Counted from the first letter of the stretch, positions 8,787 to 17,676 are shown. The stretch is 64,000 nt of DNA from Flagellimonas flava (GCF_900129665.1 NZ_FQWL01000005.1:62001-126000), one strand, 5' to 3'. Numbers and translations are program-made. Notes: generated by a model from the letters alone, not told the origin.

Positions 8787-10556
8787 ATGAAAACGAATCA
8801 ATTAAAATCGAAAATGCTTTCTCTGCTTGCATTGATAGTGCTCCTTCTATGTGGCAAGACCTATGCGCAAGAGAAAACAAAAGACCAGCCAAATTTCCTC
8901 GTCATCGTAGCAGATGACATGGGGTTCTCCGATGTGGGTGCTTTTGGAGGTGAAATAAACACCCCGAACATAGATAAGCTGGCCCAGGAGGGTACCCGCT
9001 ATACCAACTATTATGTAGCTCCGACATGTTCACCAACCCGTTCTATGCTTTTAACGGGAATTGACAATCATTTAGTTGGATTGGGCAATATGTATGAATA
9101 TCCAGCACCCAATCAAATCAATGAAAAAGGTTATGAAGGTTTTTTAAGCAAAGAGGTTCCAACCATTGCGGAAATCCTAAAAGATAATGGATATCATACA
9201 TACATGACGGGAAAATGGCATTTAGGGAAAAACAAAGAGCATCTCCCTTCAGCATGTGGGTTTGAACGTTCTTTCTCCATGTTATCTGGCTCTGGAAGTT
9301 ATTTTTCAATGAATGGTCCTGATGAAGATGCAACACCTAATCATTTTGTTGAAGATGACCAGTATCTTTCTAAGCTTCCTAAAAATTACTATGCCACAAC
9401 CACATTTACTGATAAAATCATCTCTTACATAGATGAGAACAAGCATGATGGTAAACCATTCTTTGCATACTTGGCCCATCAAGCTCCCCATGACCCATTG
9501 ATGGTTCCCAATAAGTGGTTACGAAAGTACAAAGGTGTTTTTGACAACGGTTGGGATGTGTTAAGAGACGAGCGTTTAGAGCGTATGGTTGAAATGGGCA
9601 TTCTTTCGGAGAAAACCGAAATGGGTGAACGCCTTTGGTACATCCCTGGATTTGACGAGTTGAAAGTACTGGCTCAAGTCACAACTGCCAGAAAAATGGA
9701 AATCTATGCTGCTGTCCTAGACTATATGGACATGGAAATAGGACGATTAATGGAGTATCTGGAAAAGAACAATTTAAAAGATAACACCTACATCGTTTTC
9801 TTTTCGGACAATGGTCCAGATGTAAATGACAAAGCTTCTACCTATAAAAAGTATCCTGGTACAGCCGCCGCCAATTGGATGGCCAAAACGTATACCCACG
9901 GTTTTCAAAATTGGGGAAGGGCCGAGTCTTTCACTGCGTATGGACCTTCATGGGCACAAGTTTCAAGTGCGCCTTTCTATGGATTCAAATATACTACCTA
10001 TGAAGGGGGTATTCGATCGCCTTTGATTGTGGTTTCCCCCAACCAAGACAACCAGGGAGTTATCAACACGGAAGCTATTCTGCATGTAAAGGATATCGCA
10101 CCTACATTCTTGGAGTTAGCGGGAGTCTCTTCTAACAACTACCAAACCAACATTGCCATACAAGGTAAATCATGGGCCAGTATGTTAGATGGTAAAACCA
10201 TGTCTCCGAGAAGTGAAAATGACTACTTAGGCACAGAATTGTTCAGCGCCAGATCAATACGAAAAGGGGATTGGAAAATTGTAAATGTTCCCGAACCAAT
10301 AGGTAATGGGGAATGGCAGTTATTCAATGTAAAACAAGATCCTGGAGAACGCTTTGACCTCGCAGCTAAAAATCCTTCCAAGCTTCAAGAATTGAAACTG
10401 GACTGGGATGAATATCAAAAAGAGAATAATGTCATAATACCTAACAGAACGAATTTTGATGGCATGGAGGACAAATTACCACCTAGACCCCCAGTATACG
10501 ACCCTGACTTTGGTCGAGGAAGTGAAATCCCAGTAGAAACAAAATCTAACAACTAA
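8787..10556 (+). CDS. Secreted arylsulfatase, formylglycine type
   Basis: Type I sulfatase (589 aa from ATG 8787) hydrolysing sulfate esters in the periplasm or at the surface. The signal peptide ends near TYAQE. N-terminal metal ligands are the ADD of IVADDMGFSD. The activation motif is CSPTR with C81, to be oxidised to formylglycine, and is followed by SMLLTG. Downstream are the GKWHLG active-site block and a FSDNGPD metal-site block. The frame also opens at TTG 8778, but ATG 8787 gives a normal signal peptide. The gene is followed after 4 nt by an outer-membrane barrel. A formylglycine-generating enzyme is encoded in the next unit under the same type of promoter. The natural substrate cannot be read; aryl, glycan or small-molecule sulfates are all possible. 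Confidence 0.93.
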   Translation: MKTNQLKSKMLSLLALIVLLLCGKTYAQEKTKDQPNFLVIVADDMGFSDVGAFGGEINTPNIDKLAQEGTRYTNYYVAPTCSPTRSMLLTGIDNHLVGLGNMYEYPAPNQINEKGYEGFLSKEVPTIAEILKDNGYHTYMTGKWHLGKNKEHLPSACGFERSFSMLSGSGSYFSMNGPDEDATPNHFVEDDQYLSKLPKNYYATTTFTDKIISYIDENKHDGKPFFAYLAHQAPHDPLMVPNKWLRKYKGVFDNGWDVLRDERLERMVEMGILSEKTEMGERLWYIPGFDELKVLAQVTTARKMEIYAAVLDYMDMEIGRLMEYLEKNNLKDNTYIVFFSDNGPDVNDKASTYKKYPGTAAANWMAKTYTHGFQNWGRAESFTAYGPSWAQVSSAPFYGFKYTTYEGGIRSPLIVVSPNQDNQGVINTEAILHVKDIAPTFLELAGVSSNNYQTNIAIQGKSWASMLDGKTMSPRSENDYLGTELFSARSIRKGDWKIVNVPEPIGNGEWQLFNVKQDPGERFDLAAKNPSKLQELKLDWDEYQKENNVIIPNRTNFDGMEDKLPPRPPVYDPDFGRGSEIPVETKSNN

Positions 10557-10560
10557 AATC

Positions 10561-11553
10561 ATGAAAAAAGCAATAACATTATTTCTAGTAATTATATCAT
10601 CAGCAAACCTATTTGCACAGATTGATGGACCACGAACGTATGCAGCAGTACCAAAGAATCTGAATATTTTGAGCGCCCATTTTATAAGTGCTCAGGCCAA
10701 TGCTTCAATAAACAACTTGAGTTTTATTAACCCCGATGCTACGGTTGAAAGTAACTTGTACATGTTAACTTACACAAGAAGTCAACCCATTTTCGGCAGA
10801 ACGTTTTATTCAACGCTTATTATGCCAGCAGGAAACCTAACAGCAACCTTGGATGTAGATGCACCTGGGCCTGTAGGTAGTTCCAATACCATATTTCAGC
10901 ATGGATTTGGAGATTTAACCTGGTTGAACACCATAAATCTAATCGGTGCAAAAGGATTAATGATCAAGGACTTTGTAAGACATGAAAGTCCCTCATTACT
11001 CTACTTTCAGGCTGGATTGACTTTTCCCATAGGACAATATGAATCCGATGAAGCGGTAAACATCGGTAGTAATCAATTCAAGTTGAAGCTTGGGCTTCCA
11101 TTCATACAACGTATAGGCCCTTGGATTGATGGAAAGAAAACTACACTTGAGCTATTCCCCGCTTACACCTTGATATCCAACAACAATGATTTTCAAGGAC
11201 AAGAGGTTCAACAGAAAGGACTTTTCACTCTAGAGGGCCATTTGACCAGAGATATCACCAACAAGAGCTATCTGTCTTTGGATTACAGTTATATCAATGG
11301 AGGTGATTCGGAATTCTTTTTGAACGAAACAGGCGCATTGGTAAATGAGCAAGCAGGTCAAAATGTACACCTGATAGGCGCCTCACTTGGCTTCAACATC
11401 AATGACAATCTAAATCTAACAATGACACATAATCAATCCTTTTCGTCAGGTAACGACAATGTGTCACTTGATGGAACCCTTACAAAAATCACCCTAAGTT
11501 GGAGCTTTCATGATTTTCAAAACAAGTTTAAAAACTATATAGAAAGTAATTAG
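10561..11553 (+). CDS. Outer-membrane beta-barrel, MetA-pathway-like
   Basis: 330-aa protein with a clear Sec signal (MKKAITLFLVIISSANLFAQ) and a barrel-like mature part that resembles the Phenol_MetA_deg group of putative outer-membrane transporters. The start ATG comes 4 nt after the sulfatase stop, so the two are co-transcribed. It may admit the sulfatase's substrate or release its product. A strong intrinsic terminator follows. It is a second barrel of the regulon, distinct in sequence from the one at 7870. Confidence 0.85.
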   Translation: MKKAITLFLVIISSANLFAQIDGPRTYAAVPKNLNILSAHFISAQANASINNLSFINPDATVESNLYMLTYTRSQPIFGRTFYSTLIMPAGNLTATLDVDAPGPVGSSNTIFQHGFGDLTWLNTINLIGAKGLMIKDFVRHESPSLLYFQAGLTFPIGQYESDEAVNIGSNQFKLKLGLPFIQRIGPWIDGKKTTLELFPAYTLISNNNDFQGQEVQQKGLFTLEGHLTRDITNKSYLSLDYSYINGGDSEFFLNETGALVNEQAGQNVHLIGASLGFNINDNLNLTMTHNQSFSSGNDNVSLDGTLTKITLSWSFHDFQNKFKNYIESN

Positions 11554-11580
11554 TCTCATTTTTGAGTTTAGTTGTTTGGG

Positions 11581-11606
11581 CCACCTGTTTTGCAGGTGGT
11601 TTTTTA
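11581..11606 (+). terminator. Intrinsic terminator after sulfatase-barrel operon
   Basis: Perfect 7-bp stem CCACCTG/CAGGTGG with a 5-nt loop, followed directly by a T run. It ends the 8787-11553 unit before the fourth LytTR promoter. Confidence 0.9.
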
Positions 11607-11624
11607 TGTCTAAAATTCCCGTTT

Positions 11625-11695
11625 TACGTTGGGAAACCCAATAGGCACGATGGGAAGTTCTCGAGTGTTTACAAGCTTTTTCAAGGGTAAGTTTG
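11625..11695 (+). promoter_or_regulatory. LytTR box pair D plus TAnnTTTG box
   Basis: TACGTTGGG (11625-11633), 12 bp, CACGATGGG (11646-11654), 33 bp, TAAGTTTG (11688-11695). Fourth copy with the same spacing. It sits just after an intrinsic terminator, so it must start a new transcript, which serves the genes from 11733 on. Confidence 0.8.
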
Positions 11696-11732
11696 ACCAG
11701 AAATTATGTTTAACAACCTAAAATTATTAGTC

Positions 11733-12272
11733 ATGAAAACAACATTGAAATTTTTATACGTAGCACTTGCACTAGTATTTGCAAGTTGCTCCAGTTTAAG
11801 AGTGTCCAGCGACATTGCTGACAATGCAGATTTGAAAAAATACAACTTCTACACGGTTGCCGATACCGAAGAAGGCTTCTTGCCCAATGTAAACCCCACT
11901 CAAAAAATGCAATTGCAAACAGCTATCGAACAGGAGGCCAGATCATTATCAGTTGTTCAGACCAATTCTGGCGTTACTGGCCCAGATATCTTAATCAACT
12001 ATTTCGTGGTAATTGATGCAAAACAAGACTTTGACACATACACCAACTATTACGGTAGGAGAAGGTGGCAGTATCAAATCACTGAGGTCGAAATTCGAGA
12101 ATATACGGAAGGTACCTTGATAGTCGATTTTATTGATTCCAAAACCAAGGAAGTTGTTTGGCACGGAAGTACATCAGGAGTCATTTCCTCTAACTCAATC
12201 AAGTTGGAAGAAAAAATAAACGAAGCCGTTAAAGCCATTTTTAACCAATACAAAAAAGACCAAATTCTTTAA
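11733..12272 (+). CDS. DUF4136-like lipoprotein
   Basis: About 179-aa lipoprotein: signal MKTTLKFLYVALALVFASC with lipobox FASC and acylated Cys, followed by a compact alpha/beta domain like DUF4136. Its function is unknown; such proteins are anchored to a membrane in the periplasm. The frame is open from ATG 11706, but that start is almost on top of the transcription start implied by the TAAGTTTG box and would put nine residues before the signal, so ATG 11733 is preferred. First gene of the fourth unit of the LytTR regulon. Confidence 0.85.
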   Translation: MKTTLKFLYVALALVFASCSSLRVSSDIADNADLKKYNFYTVADTEEGFLPNVNPTQKMQLQTAIEQEARSLSVVQTNSGVTGPDILINYFVVIDAKQDFDTYTNYYGRRRWQYQITEVEIREYTEGTLIVDFIDSKTKEVVWHGSTSGVISSNSIKLEEKINEAVKAIFNQYKKDQIL

Positions 12273-12284
12273 AAACAAGGAGTT

Positions 12285-13178
12285 ATGAAAACTAAGATAT
12301 TAACCGTACTAATTGTAGCAATCTCTTACTTGCAAATCAGCGCTCAAGAAGAAGACTTTAACCTGGCAGGTATATCATACACCTTTAATCCAGCAGTAAG
12401 TTTGGATAATCCTTCTAATCAACAGCTTCAGGAAACTGAAATAAATCTTTCTGAGTTTAAAGCATTCTTTTTAGCTCCATTCAAGTTAAAAAACGACAAG
12501 ACCATTTTATTGGGTGGTATAGACTATACATTTCTAGGCGGGCCTTTAAATGACCTACCAAATGACCGAAGTGTTGAGGCCAATCTACATGCACTGAAGT
12601 TATCGGCTGGAATTAATCAGAAGCTTAACGATAATTGGGCGATAAGGGCAATTCTTTCACCTACCATAGCTTCAGATTTCTCAGGAAGTTTAACATCGGA
12701 TGCATTTACCCTTCAAGCATCAGGTCTTATAAGACATATAACAAACAAAGGATTTAAGTTCGGTTTGGGTGCAGCTTATACCAATGGATTTGGTGAGCCT
12801 CAATTGGTTCCTATGGGAGAGTTCATTTATCGAAAGGACAATTTAGATGTTCTGGTTTTGGCACCCGTTCAGGCGGCTGTGAGATACCGTCTTAACAAAA
12901 TGATACTTGGGTTTCGTGTAGATCTTCAAGGTAATGAGTATGCCTTGAATGTTGAGGACGCAGAAACCAACATAGGCCAGATCGAAAGTGTAAAATTTTC
13001 CAGATACAATATTGGGCCAACCATTGCAACCGATTTATCAAAAAGCGTAAGACTTCAGTTGTCAGGAGGTATCTCGCTAAAGAGGAAACTCACGGCAACA
13101 GATGTCAATGGTGATACTGAGGATTATGGTCTAGAAAATGGGGCATTCGTGAAAGCTAGTTTTCTCTTGATAAAGTAA
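12285..13178 (+). CDS. Outer-membrane beta-barrel, DUF6268-like
   Basis: 297-aa protein with signal MKTKILTVLIVAISYLQISAQ and a barrel-like mature part. The N-terminal block (NLAGISYTFNP) and overall layout resemble DUF6268 outer-membrane proteins. Function unknown. It begins 12 nt after the lipoprotein, so the two likely act together at the outer membrane. It is the third different barrel in this regulon. Confidence 0.8.
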   Translation: MKTKILTVLIVAISYLQISAQEEDFNLAGISYTFNPAVSLDNPSNQQLQETEINLSEFKAFFLAPFKLKNDKTILLGGIDYTFLGGPLNDLPNDRSVEANLHALKLSAGINQKLNDNWAIRAILSPTIASDFSGSLTSDAFTLQASGLIRHITNKGFKFGLGAAYTNGFGEPQLVPMGEFIYRKDNLDVLVLAPVQAAVRYRLNKMILGFRVDLQGNEYALNVEDAETNIGQIESVKFSRYNIGPTIATDLSKSVRLQLSGGISLKRKLTATDVNGDTEDYGLENGAFVKASFLLIK

Positions 13179-13204
13179 GTCCAGAACCACTCATTTCTAA
13201 TGTT

Positions 13205-14236
13205 ATGAAAACCATTTTCAATCTAATCTTTGCTTTAATCGTCAGTTTTCACCAGGTTGCTGGGCAATCCGAAATGACCCCCTCAGAAACCTACCAAAAA
13301 GTCAATGATGCGGTAGTTGAAATTATAGCCAATTCAAAGGATCGCTCAAATCCATCATTTACATTGTATGAAGAGGGTCAGGGATCTGGAGTTGTGATTT
13401 CAAAGGATGGTTTGGTCCTTACGGCGGCGCATGTTGTTCAAACAGCAGAGAAGATTGAAATCAGATTCACTTCAGGAAAAAAAGTTCCTGCTAAAGTCAT
13501 CAGATTGTCCAAAGGTGCAGATATCGCTTTGCTAAAACTGGCCTGGATACCCGACCAAATGAACGTGGTAACACTAGGAGACTCTGATAAGACCCAAATA
13601 GGAGATAAAGTGTGCATCATTGGAGCTCCCTATGGGCTTTCACATTCGCTCTCTGTAGGACACATAAGCAGGAGACACCAAGAACTAAATAAAACTACTG
13701 GTTTCCTGAGGGCCGAATTTTTTCAAACCGATGCAGCGATCAATCACGGTAATTCGGGAGGTCCGATGTTTAACAATAAGGGCGAGGTAATCGGAATTGT
13801 GAGTTCAATCCTCTCTGAATCTGGAGGTTTTGAAGGAATTGGGTTCGCTGCAACCTCTAATGTTACCAAGAATTTGGTGGTAGATGAAAATAGCCTGTAC
13901 ACAGGACTAGATGGTTATATACTCGATGAAGGTTTGGCTTATTTGCTCAATGTTCCTCAAAAAAGTGGTCTCCTAATCCAAAGGGTTGTTCCGCTTTCTC
14001 CGGCAGACTTTGCTGGATTAAAAGGTGGAATTCTAACCACTGAATTTAACGAAGAAGAAATAACACTAGGAGGAGATATTGTCCTAAGCGTGAACAATAT
14101 CAAACTAGATTCCTTAGATGTTTTGGAAGAAATAGTCCAAACCATAAAAGACAAAAAACACGAGAATGGCTACCTCAAACTGGAAGTCCTTAGGGGTGGA
14201 AAAATAGAGAAGTTGTCCGTTCAATTAAAGAACTAA
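13205..14236 (+). CDS. HtrA/DegP-like periplasmic serine protease
   Basis: 343-aa trypsin-fold protease with one PDZ domain, exported by a signal ending near QVAGQ. The catalytic triad is visible: H76 in LTAAHVV, D106 in GADIALLKL and S184 in HGNSGGP. The PDZ domain spans about residues 235-343. The family degrades or refolds misfolded envelope proteins. Placed between barrels and the formylglycine-generating enzyme, it probably provides quality control or processing for the regulon's exported products. It follows the barrel gene by 26 nt and precedes the next start by 4 nt. Confidence 0.93.
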   Translation: MKTIFNLIFALIVSFHQVAGQSEMTPSETYQKVNDAVVEIIANSKDRSNPSFTLYEEGQGSGVVISKDGLVLTAAHVVQTAEKIEIRFTSGKKVPAKVIRLSKGADIALLKLAWIPDQMNVVTLGDSDKTQIGDKVCIIGAPYGLSHSLSVGHISRRHQELNKTTGFLRAEFFQTDAAINHGNSGGPMFNNKGEVIGIVSSILSESGGFEGIGFAATSNVTKNLVVDENSLYTGLDGYILDEGLAYLLNVPQKSGLLIQRVVPLSPADFAGLKGGILTTEFNEEEITLGGDIVLSVNNIKLDSLDVLEEIVQTIKDKKHENGYLKLEVLRGGKIEKLSVQLKN

Positions 14237-14240
14237 AGCA

Positions 14241-15125
14241 ATGAAAAAATTTATCCCAATTATAACGGCATTGATAATTACAGCAACGCTGTTCAGCTCG
14301 TTTGTTAGCTCAACAGAAAGCAGCCCAGAGGGAATGGTAGTGATTTCTGGCGGTACGAGCCTAATAGGATCCAATGAAGTATTTGAACAAGAGGGGCCAG
14401 TTCATGAAAAGGTGACAAAATCATTCTATATGGATATCCACCCCGTAACGGTGGCCCAGTTCCGAACGTTCGTACAAGAAACAGCCTATGAAACGGATGC
14501 GGAAAAATTCGGCAATGCAGGGGTATTTCAAATGGAGATAGGTCAATGGACTTTGGTTGCTGGCGCCAATTGGATGTTTCCACAAGGTCCTAAAGGAGCA
14601 AATGCAAAGGATAATCACCCAGTCACCCAAGTGTCCTGGAATGATGCTAAAGCCTATTGCAAATGGGCTGGCAAACGTTTGCCCACTGAGCAAGAATGGG
14701 AACATGCGGCAAGAAACGGAGGACTTATAAAGACAGCTAAGTATCCTTGGGGCTCAGATACCCTTATGAAAGATGGCAAATACCAAGCAAATGTCTGGCA
14801 AGGTGCTTTCCCACTTTATAATAGCGTGAAAGACGGTTACAAATACACTTCTCCCGTAGGAGCTTTTGGAGAATCCCCTTTGGGCTTAGAGGACATGGCT
14901 GGCAATGTATGGGAGTGGTGTGAAAACTGGAAAATACCTTATGATCAAAGTTCGGAACCGTTCGTTCCCAAAGCCGAAAGTGAAAAGGCCCAGCGAGGAG
15001 GTTCTTATCTATGCGACCCAATGGTCTGTCATGGGTATCGAGTATCAGGAAGAAGTGGTTCCACACCTGAAACCTCTCTAATGCATGTAGGCTTTAGATG
15101 CGTAAAAGATATCCCTAACAATTAA
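14241..15125 (+). CDS. Formylglycine-generating enzyme (sulfatase maturase), exported
   Basis: Aerobic FGE/SUMF1 enzyme that oxidises the sulfatase Cys in CxP/AxR to formylglycine using O2. The fold motifs are in order: MVVISGG start, PVTVAQF, HPVTQVSWNDAKAYCKWAGKRLPTEQEWE and MAGNVWEWC; these are continuous blocks across residues 32-227. The active-site cysteine pair is present as C258 and C263 in RGGSYLCDPMVCHGYR, the spacing of genuine FGEs, so it is not merely an FGE-like binding protein. The N-terminus (residues 1-24) looks like a signal peptide, which places maturation in the periplasm, whereas most bacterial FGEs act before export. It is the only maturase in the window and could serve all the Cys-type sulfatases here. 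Confidence 0.92.
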   Translation: MKKFIPIITALIITATLFSSFVSSTESSPEGMVVISGGTSLIGSNEVFEQEGPVHEKVTKSFYMDIHPVTVAQFRTFVQETAYETDAEKFGNAGVFQMEIGQWTLVAGANWMFPQGPKGANAKDNHPVTQVSWNDAKAYCKWAGKRLPTEQEWEHAARNGGLIKTAKYPWGSDTLMKDGKYQANVWQGAFPLYNSVKDGYKYTSPVGAFGESPLGLEDMAGNVWEWCENWKIPYDQSSEPFVPKAESEKAQRGGSYLCDPMVCHGYRVSGRSGSTPETSLMHVGFRCVKDIPNN

Positions 15126-15136
15126 AACTCATAACG

Positions 15137-15490
15137 ATGATCAAAAACATTTTGACCAATAAGTGTCCCAACTGCGGTGAAGGGAAAATTTTCAAAAACT
15201 CCAACATCTACTTCAATTTCAGAAAAGCTGAAATGAACGAGAGTTGTCCGAAGTGCGGCTTTAAAAACCGTAAAGAACCAGGTTTCTTCTACGGGGCTAT
15301 GTATGTTAGCTATGGACTTACAGTAGGTCAAGGTATCTTGACATATCTGATGGCCAGTCCGTTCTTTTCAGAACGTTTTGACCTACGAATCATTTGGGTT
15401 ATTGCCTTAGTTCTTATCCTCCTCTCTTCATTCAACCTGAGAATTTCACGGATATTATGGATTTATCTTTTTAAAGAGTACCGAAATTGA
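15137..15490 (+). CDS. DUF983 zinc-ribbon membrane protein
   Basis: 117-aa protein with two CxxC knuckles (CPNCGEGKIF and CPKCGF) before two hydrophobic segments, the layout of DUF983. Function unknown; the family is widespread in Bacteroidetes and alphaproteobacteria. It starts 11 nt after the FGE stop and closes the operon. It may be a housekeeping passenger or help with envelope metal handling, but no evidence here decides. Confidence 0.88.
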   Translation: MIKNILTNKCPNCGEGKIFKNSNIYFNFRKAEMNESCPKCGFKNRKEPGFFYGAMYVSYGLTVGQGILTYLMASPFFSERFDLRIIWVIALVLILLSSFNLRISRILWIYLFKEYRN

Positions 15491-15536
15491 CTTGGCCATA
15501 AACTTTTAGAACCATTCATACGAACGATTTGAGTTT

Positions 15537-15556
15537 TAAGAATTGAACAATTCTTA
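15537..15556. repeat. Perfect inverted repeat between convergent genes
   Basis: TAAGAATTG, AA, CAATTCTTA: a 9-bp perfect palindrome with a 2-bp centre, between the end of DUF983 (15490) and the end of the ZIP gene (15675). With no T run it is a poor intrinsic terminator. It could be a weak bidirectional stop or a protein-binding site. Confidence 0.4.
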
Positions 15557-15674
15557 GGAATCTTTATCTTTTGCCCAGAGAGTCTCATTAACCCGCCGTT
15601 TTCTTGGAAATTATCATTTAAAGCTAGTCCATTACCCTTGTCGTAACTTATTTTGAGCCTCGTTTTGTGAACAA

Positions 15675-16349
15675 TTAGATAAAATGGGCAATTGAAACAC
15701 CCAAAAATATCGTTAACAACTTGGATAGGTTGAACTCATGGCCTTCGCCCGCCTCAAATAAAATAGTTGTGGAAATATGCAAAAAGATACCGATAACCAA
15801 AGCATTGACGATATCCAAATATTCTGTGGCCAATATCGTATTATTGGATATAAAGGTGCCCAAAGGGGTCATTACCGCAAATGCGATCAGGAAACCAGCA
15901 ATTTGAACTTTGCTATAGTTGGACTGGAACAAAAATGTGGTCAACAATGCCGCCACCGGGACCTTATGAATCAATACACCATACATCATGTCATTATGTT
16001 CGTGTATCGGGAACCCTTCCAAAAAGCTGTGGATACAAAGACCGATGAAAAGCAACCATGGAAACCCTTTGTCCCGGTTATGTAAATTATCATGGCCATG
16101 CTCGGCCCCTCCAGAGAAAAATTCCAAAACTATTTGCAACAAAATACCCAACATTATAAAAAGTCCGGTCTGGTCGGCCTCTAAATGATGGTACACCTCT
16201 GGCAATAGATCAAACAGTGTTAATGCCAACAGAAATGCACCACTAAATGACAATAAGAGCTTTGTGCCTATCGATTTCTGTTTTTTGGTGATAAAGGCAA
16301 TGGCAACACCGATCAAAATGGCAATGACAGGGAGTAAATACTTGTTCAT
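15675..16349 (-). CDS. ZIP-family divalent metal transporter
   Basis: Inner-membrane protein with about eight hydrophobic segments. Metal-site signatures are HSFLEGFPIH and HKVP, plus a His-rich loop (AEHGHDNLHNRD) between helices 3 and 4, as in ZIP importers of Zn2+/Fe2+/Mn2+. From ATG 16349 it is 224 aa; an in-frame TTG 16373 would add eight residues before the first helix and is less likely. It stands alone, leftward, behind the terminator-like hairpin at 16412-16449, so it is probably transcribed separately from the alcohol dehydrogenase upstream. Confidence 0.92.
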   Translation of the reverse strand: MNKYLLPVIAILIGVAIAFITKKQKSIGTKLLLSFSGAFLLALTLFDLLPEVYHHLEADQTGLFIMLGILLQIVLEFFSGGAEHGHDNLHNRDKGFPWLLFIGLCIHSFLEGFPIHEHNDMMYGVLIHKVPVAALLTTFLFQSNYSKVQIAGFLIAFAVMTPLGTFISNNTILATEYLDIVNALVIGIFLHISTTILFEAGEGHEFNLSKLLTIFLGVSIAHFI

Positions 16350-16411
16350 GGGAATACTACTTAAAAGTTTCAATCGAACGTTATGACGATATGATTTTTG
16401 AATTTAAAAGA

Positions 16412-16449
16412 GTGTCAAAAAAGATTCTTTTTAAAATCTTTTTCGACAC
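16412..16449 (-). terminator. Long A/T-rich hairpin after alcohol dehydrogenase
   Basis: A 14-bp stem with one mismatch (GTGTCAAAAAAGAT against ATCTTTTTCGACAC) and a 10-nt loop, followed on the minus strand by CTCTTTT. Probable terminator of the leftward gene at 16491-17570. Confidence 0.65.
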
Positions 16450-16490
16450 ATCGATTTTGTAATTGTTTTGAATTTCTAATACTAAATGTA

Positions 16491-17570
16491 TCAGGGACGC
16501 AGTGCCACTTTAAGTGTTCCCGATGTCCGATCGCGCATCAAATCATATCCCTTCACTGCCTCTGACAATGGCAAAATATCGGTAAAGATCTTACTCGGGT
16601 CAATAATGCCCCTCTCCACTATTGGAAGTAATTTTTTCATATAGGCAGCTACGTTTACAACACCTGTGTGAATGGTTATGTTCCTAAACAATGCTGATGA
16701 ATACGGCTGCTCGACTTGCTCGTAAAGATGGCCAAACCCAAGAACGCTTATCGATGCCCCGGCCTGGGTCATTTCCATGCCTTGTGCAATCGCGGTCTTG
16801 TTACCTACAGAATCGATAACAGAGTTTGCACCTCGTCCCTCTGTAAGTGACTTGACGAAAGCTACAGGGTCTTCATTTTTAGAGTTCACCACATGGGTCG
16901 CTCCAATGGTTTTTGCCAATTCCAATCGACTATCGTGACGCCCAACAAGGATAATGGTAGAGGGACCAAATAATGTAGCGGCCATTACCGCACTTAGGCC
17001 AACCGCACCATCACCGATGACCACTACGGTCTCACCTGTTTTGATGTTTGCGTTCAATGCCCCGTGATAACCGGTGGCAAAATTGTCCCCCAGTGGAAGA
17101 ACCTTGGTATCATACTCATCCCCGGTCAAACCTTCTGGAAGCTTGAAAAGTGTTGAATTACCGTAAGGAACACGTATAAATTCAGCCTGTCCTCCTTGAA
17201 TATCATCACCTCCGTGCTGTGCAAAAAGCGGTGTCCCGAACAAACCGCCATGGTCGCATGCCGAAGGTAGGTCACGTTTACAATAGTAACAATCCCCATC
17301 CACGAACATGGCGGAGGCTATAACACGGTCCCCGACTTTCAAGGTATGAATGTCCTTGCCCACCTGGTCTACGACACCCACAAATTCATGACCGATCCGC
17401 ATTCCTTCAAATAGACCCATTTCAGGACCGTTTTGGGTGAATTCGAGATCCGCTCCGCAAATACCAGCAAGTGTGATACGTACGATTACGTCATCATCTT
17501 TTAATAATTGAGGTTTTGGTATATCCACGACCTCGATTTCTGCTCTTTCTTTATAAACTACTGCTTTCAT
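16491..17570 (-). CDS. Zinc-dependent alcohol dehydrogenase
   Basis: 359-aa medium-chain dehydrogenase/reductase. The catalytic zinc region is AGICGADLEF with GHEFVGVVDQVG. The structural-zinc loop is reduced (CYYCKRDLPSACDHGG). The NAD(P) site is VIGDGAVGLSA. It oxidises an alcohol or reduces an aldehyde in the cytoplasm; substrate unknown. The gene belongs to the leftward cluster with two lumazine-binding/NTF2-like genes, a second dehydrogenase and a TetR regulator, but a terminator hairpin (17606-17650) separates it from the gene upstream and no copy of the TetR-type site precedes it, so its control may differ. Confidence 0.92.
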   Translation of the reverse strand: MKAVVYKERAEIEVVDIPKPQLLKDDDVIVRITLAGICGADLEFTQNGPEMGLFEGMRIGHEFVGVVDQVGKDIHTLKVGDRVIASAMFVDGDCYYCKRDLPSACDHGGLFGTPLFAQHGGDDIQGGQAEFIRVPYGNSTLFKLPEGLTGDEYDTKVLPLGDNFATGYHGALNANIKTGETVVVIGDGAVGLSAVMAATLFGPSTIILVGRHDSRLELAKTIGATHVVNSKNEDPVAFVKSLTEGRGANSVIDSVGNKTAIAQGMEMTQAGASISVLGFGHLYEQVEQPYSSALFRNITIHTGVVNVAAYMKKLLPIVERGIIDPSKIFTDILPLSEAVKGYDLMRDRTSGTLKVALRP

Positions 17571-17605
17571 AATTACTTATTTATTTTGTTTTTGCTGTGA
17601 TCAGA

Positions 17606-17650
17606 TTTTAAAAGAAAGCCCGAACGTGATCAAGTATCTTTCGGGCCTTC
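17606..17650 (-). terminator. Intrinsic terminator after lumazine-binding-like gene
   Basis: On the minus strand GAAGGCCCGAA and TTCGGGCTTTC form a G/C-rich stem with a loop of about 15 nt, followed by TTTT. It closes the leftward pair of lumazine-binding/NTF2-like genes. Confidence 0.85.
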
Positions 17651-17676
17651 CTGTTGATATCAAATTGTTTCATGTA

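Noticed and set aside
16412..16449. Hairpin as a small RNA gene
   Set aside because: Its position right after the dehydrogenase gene and the T-rich tail on the minus strand fit an ordinary terminator.
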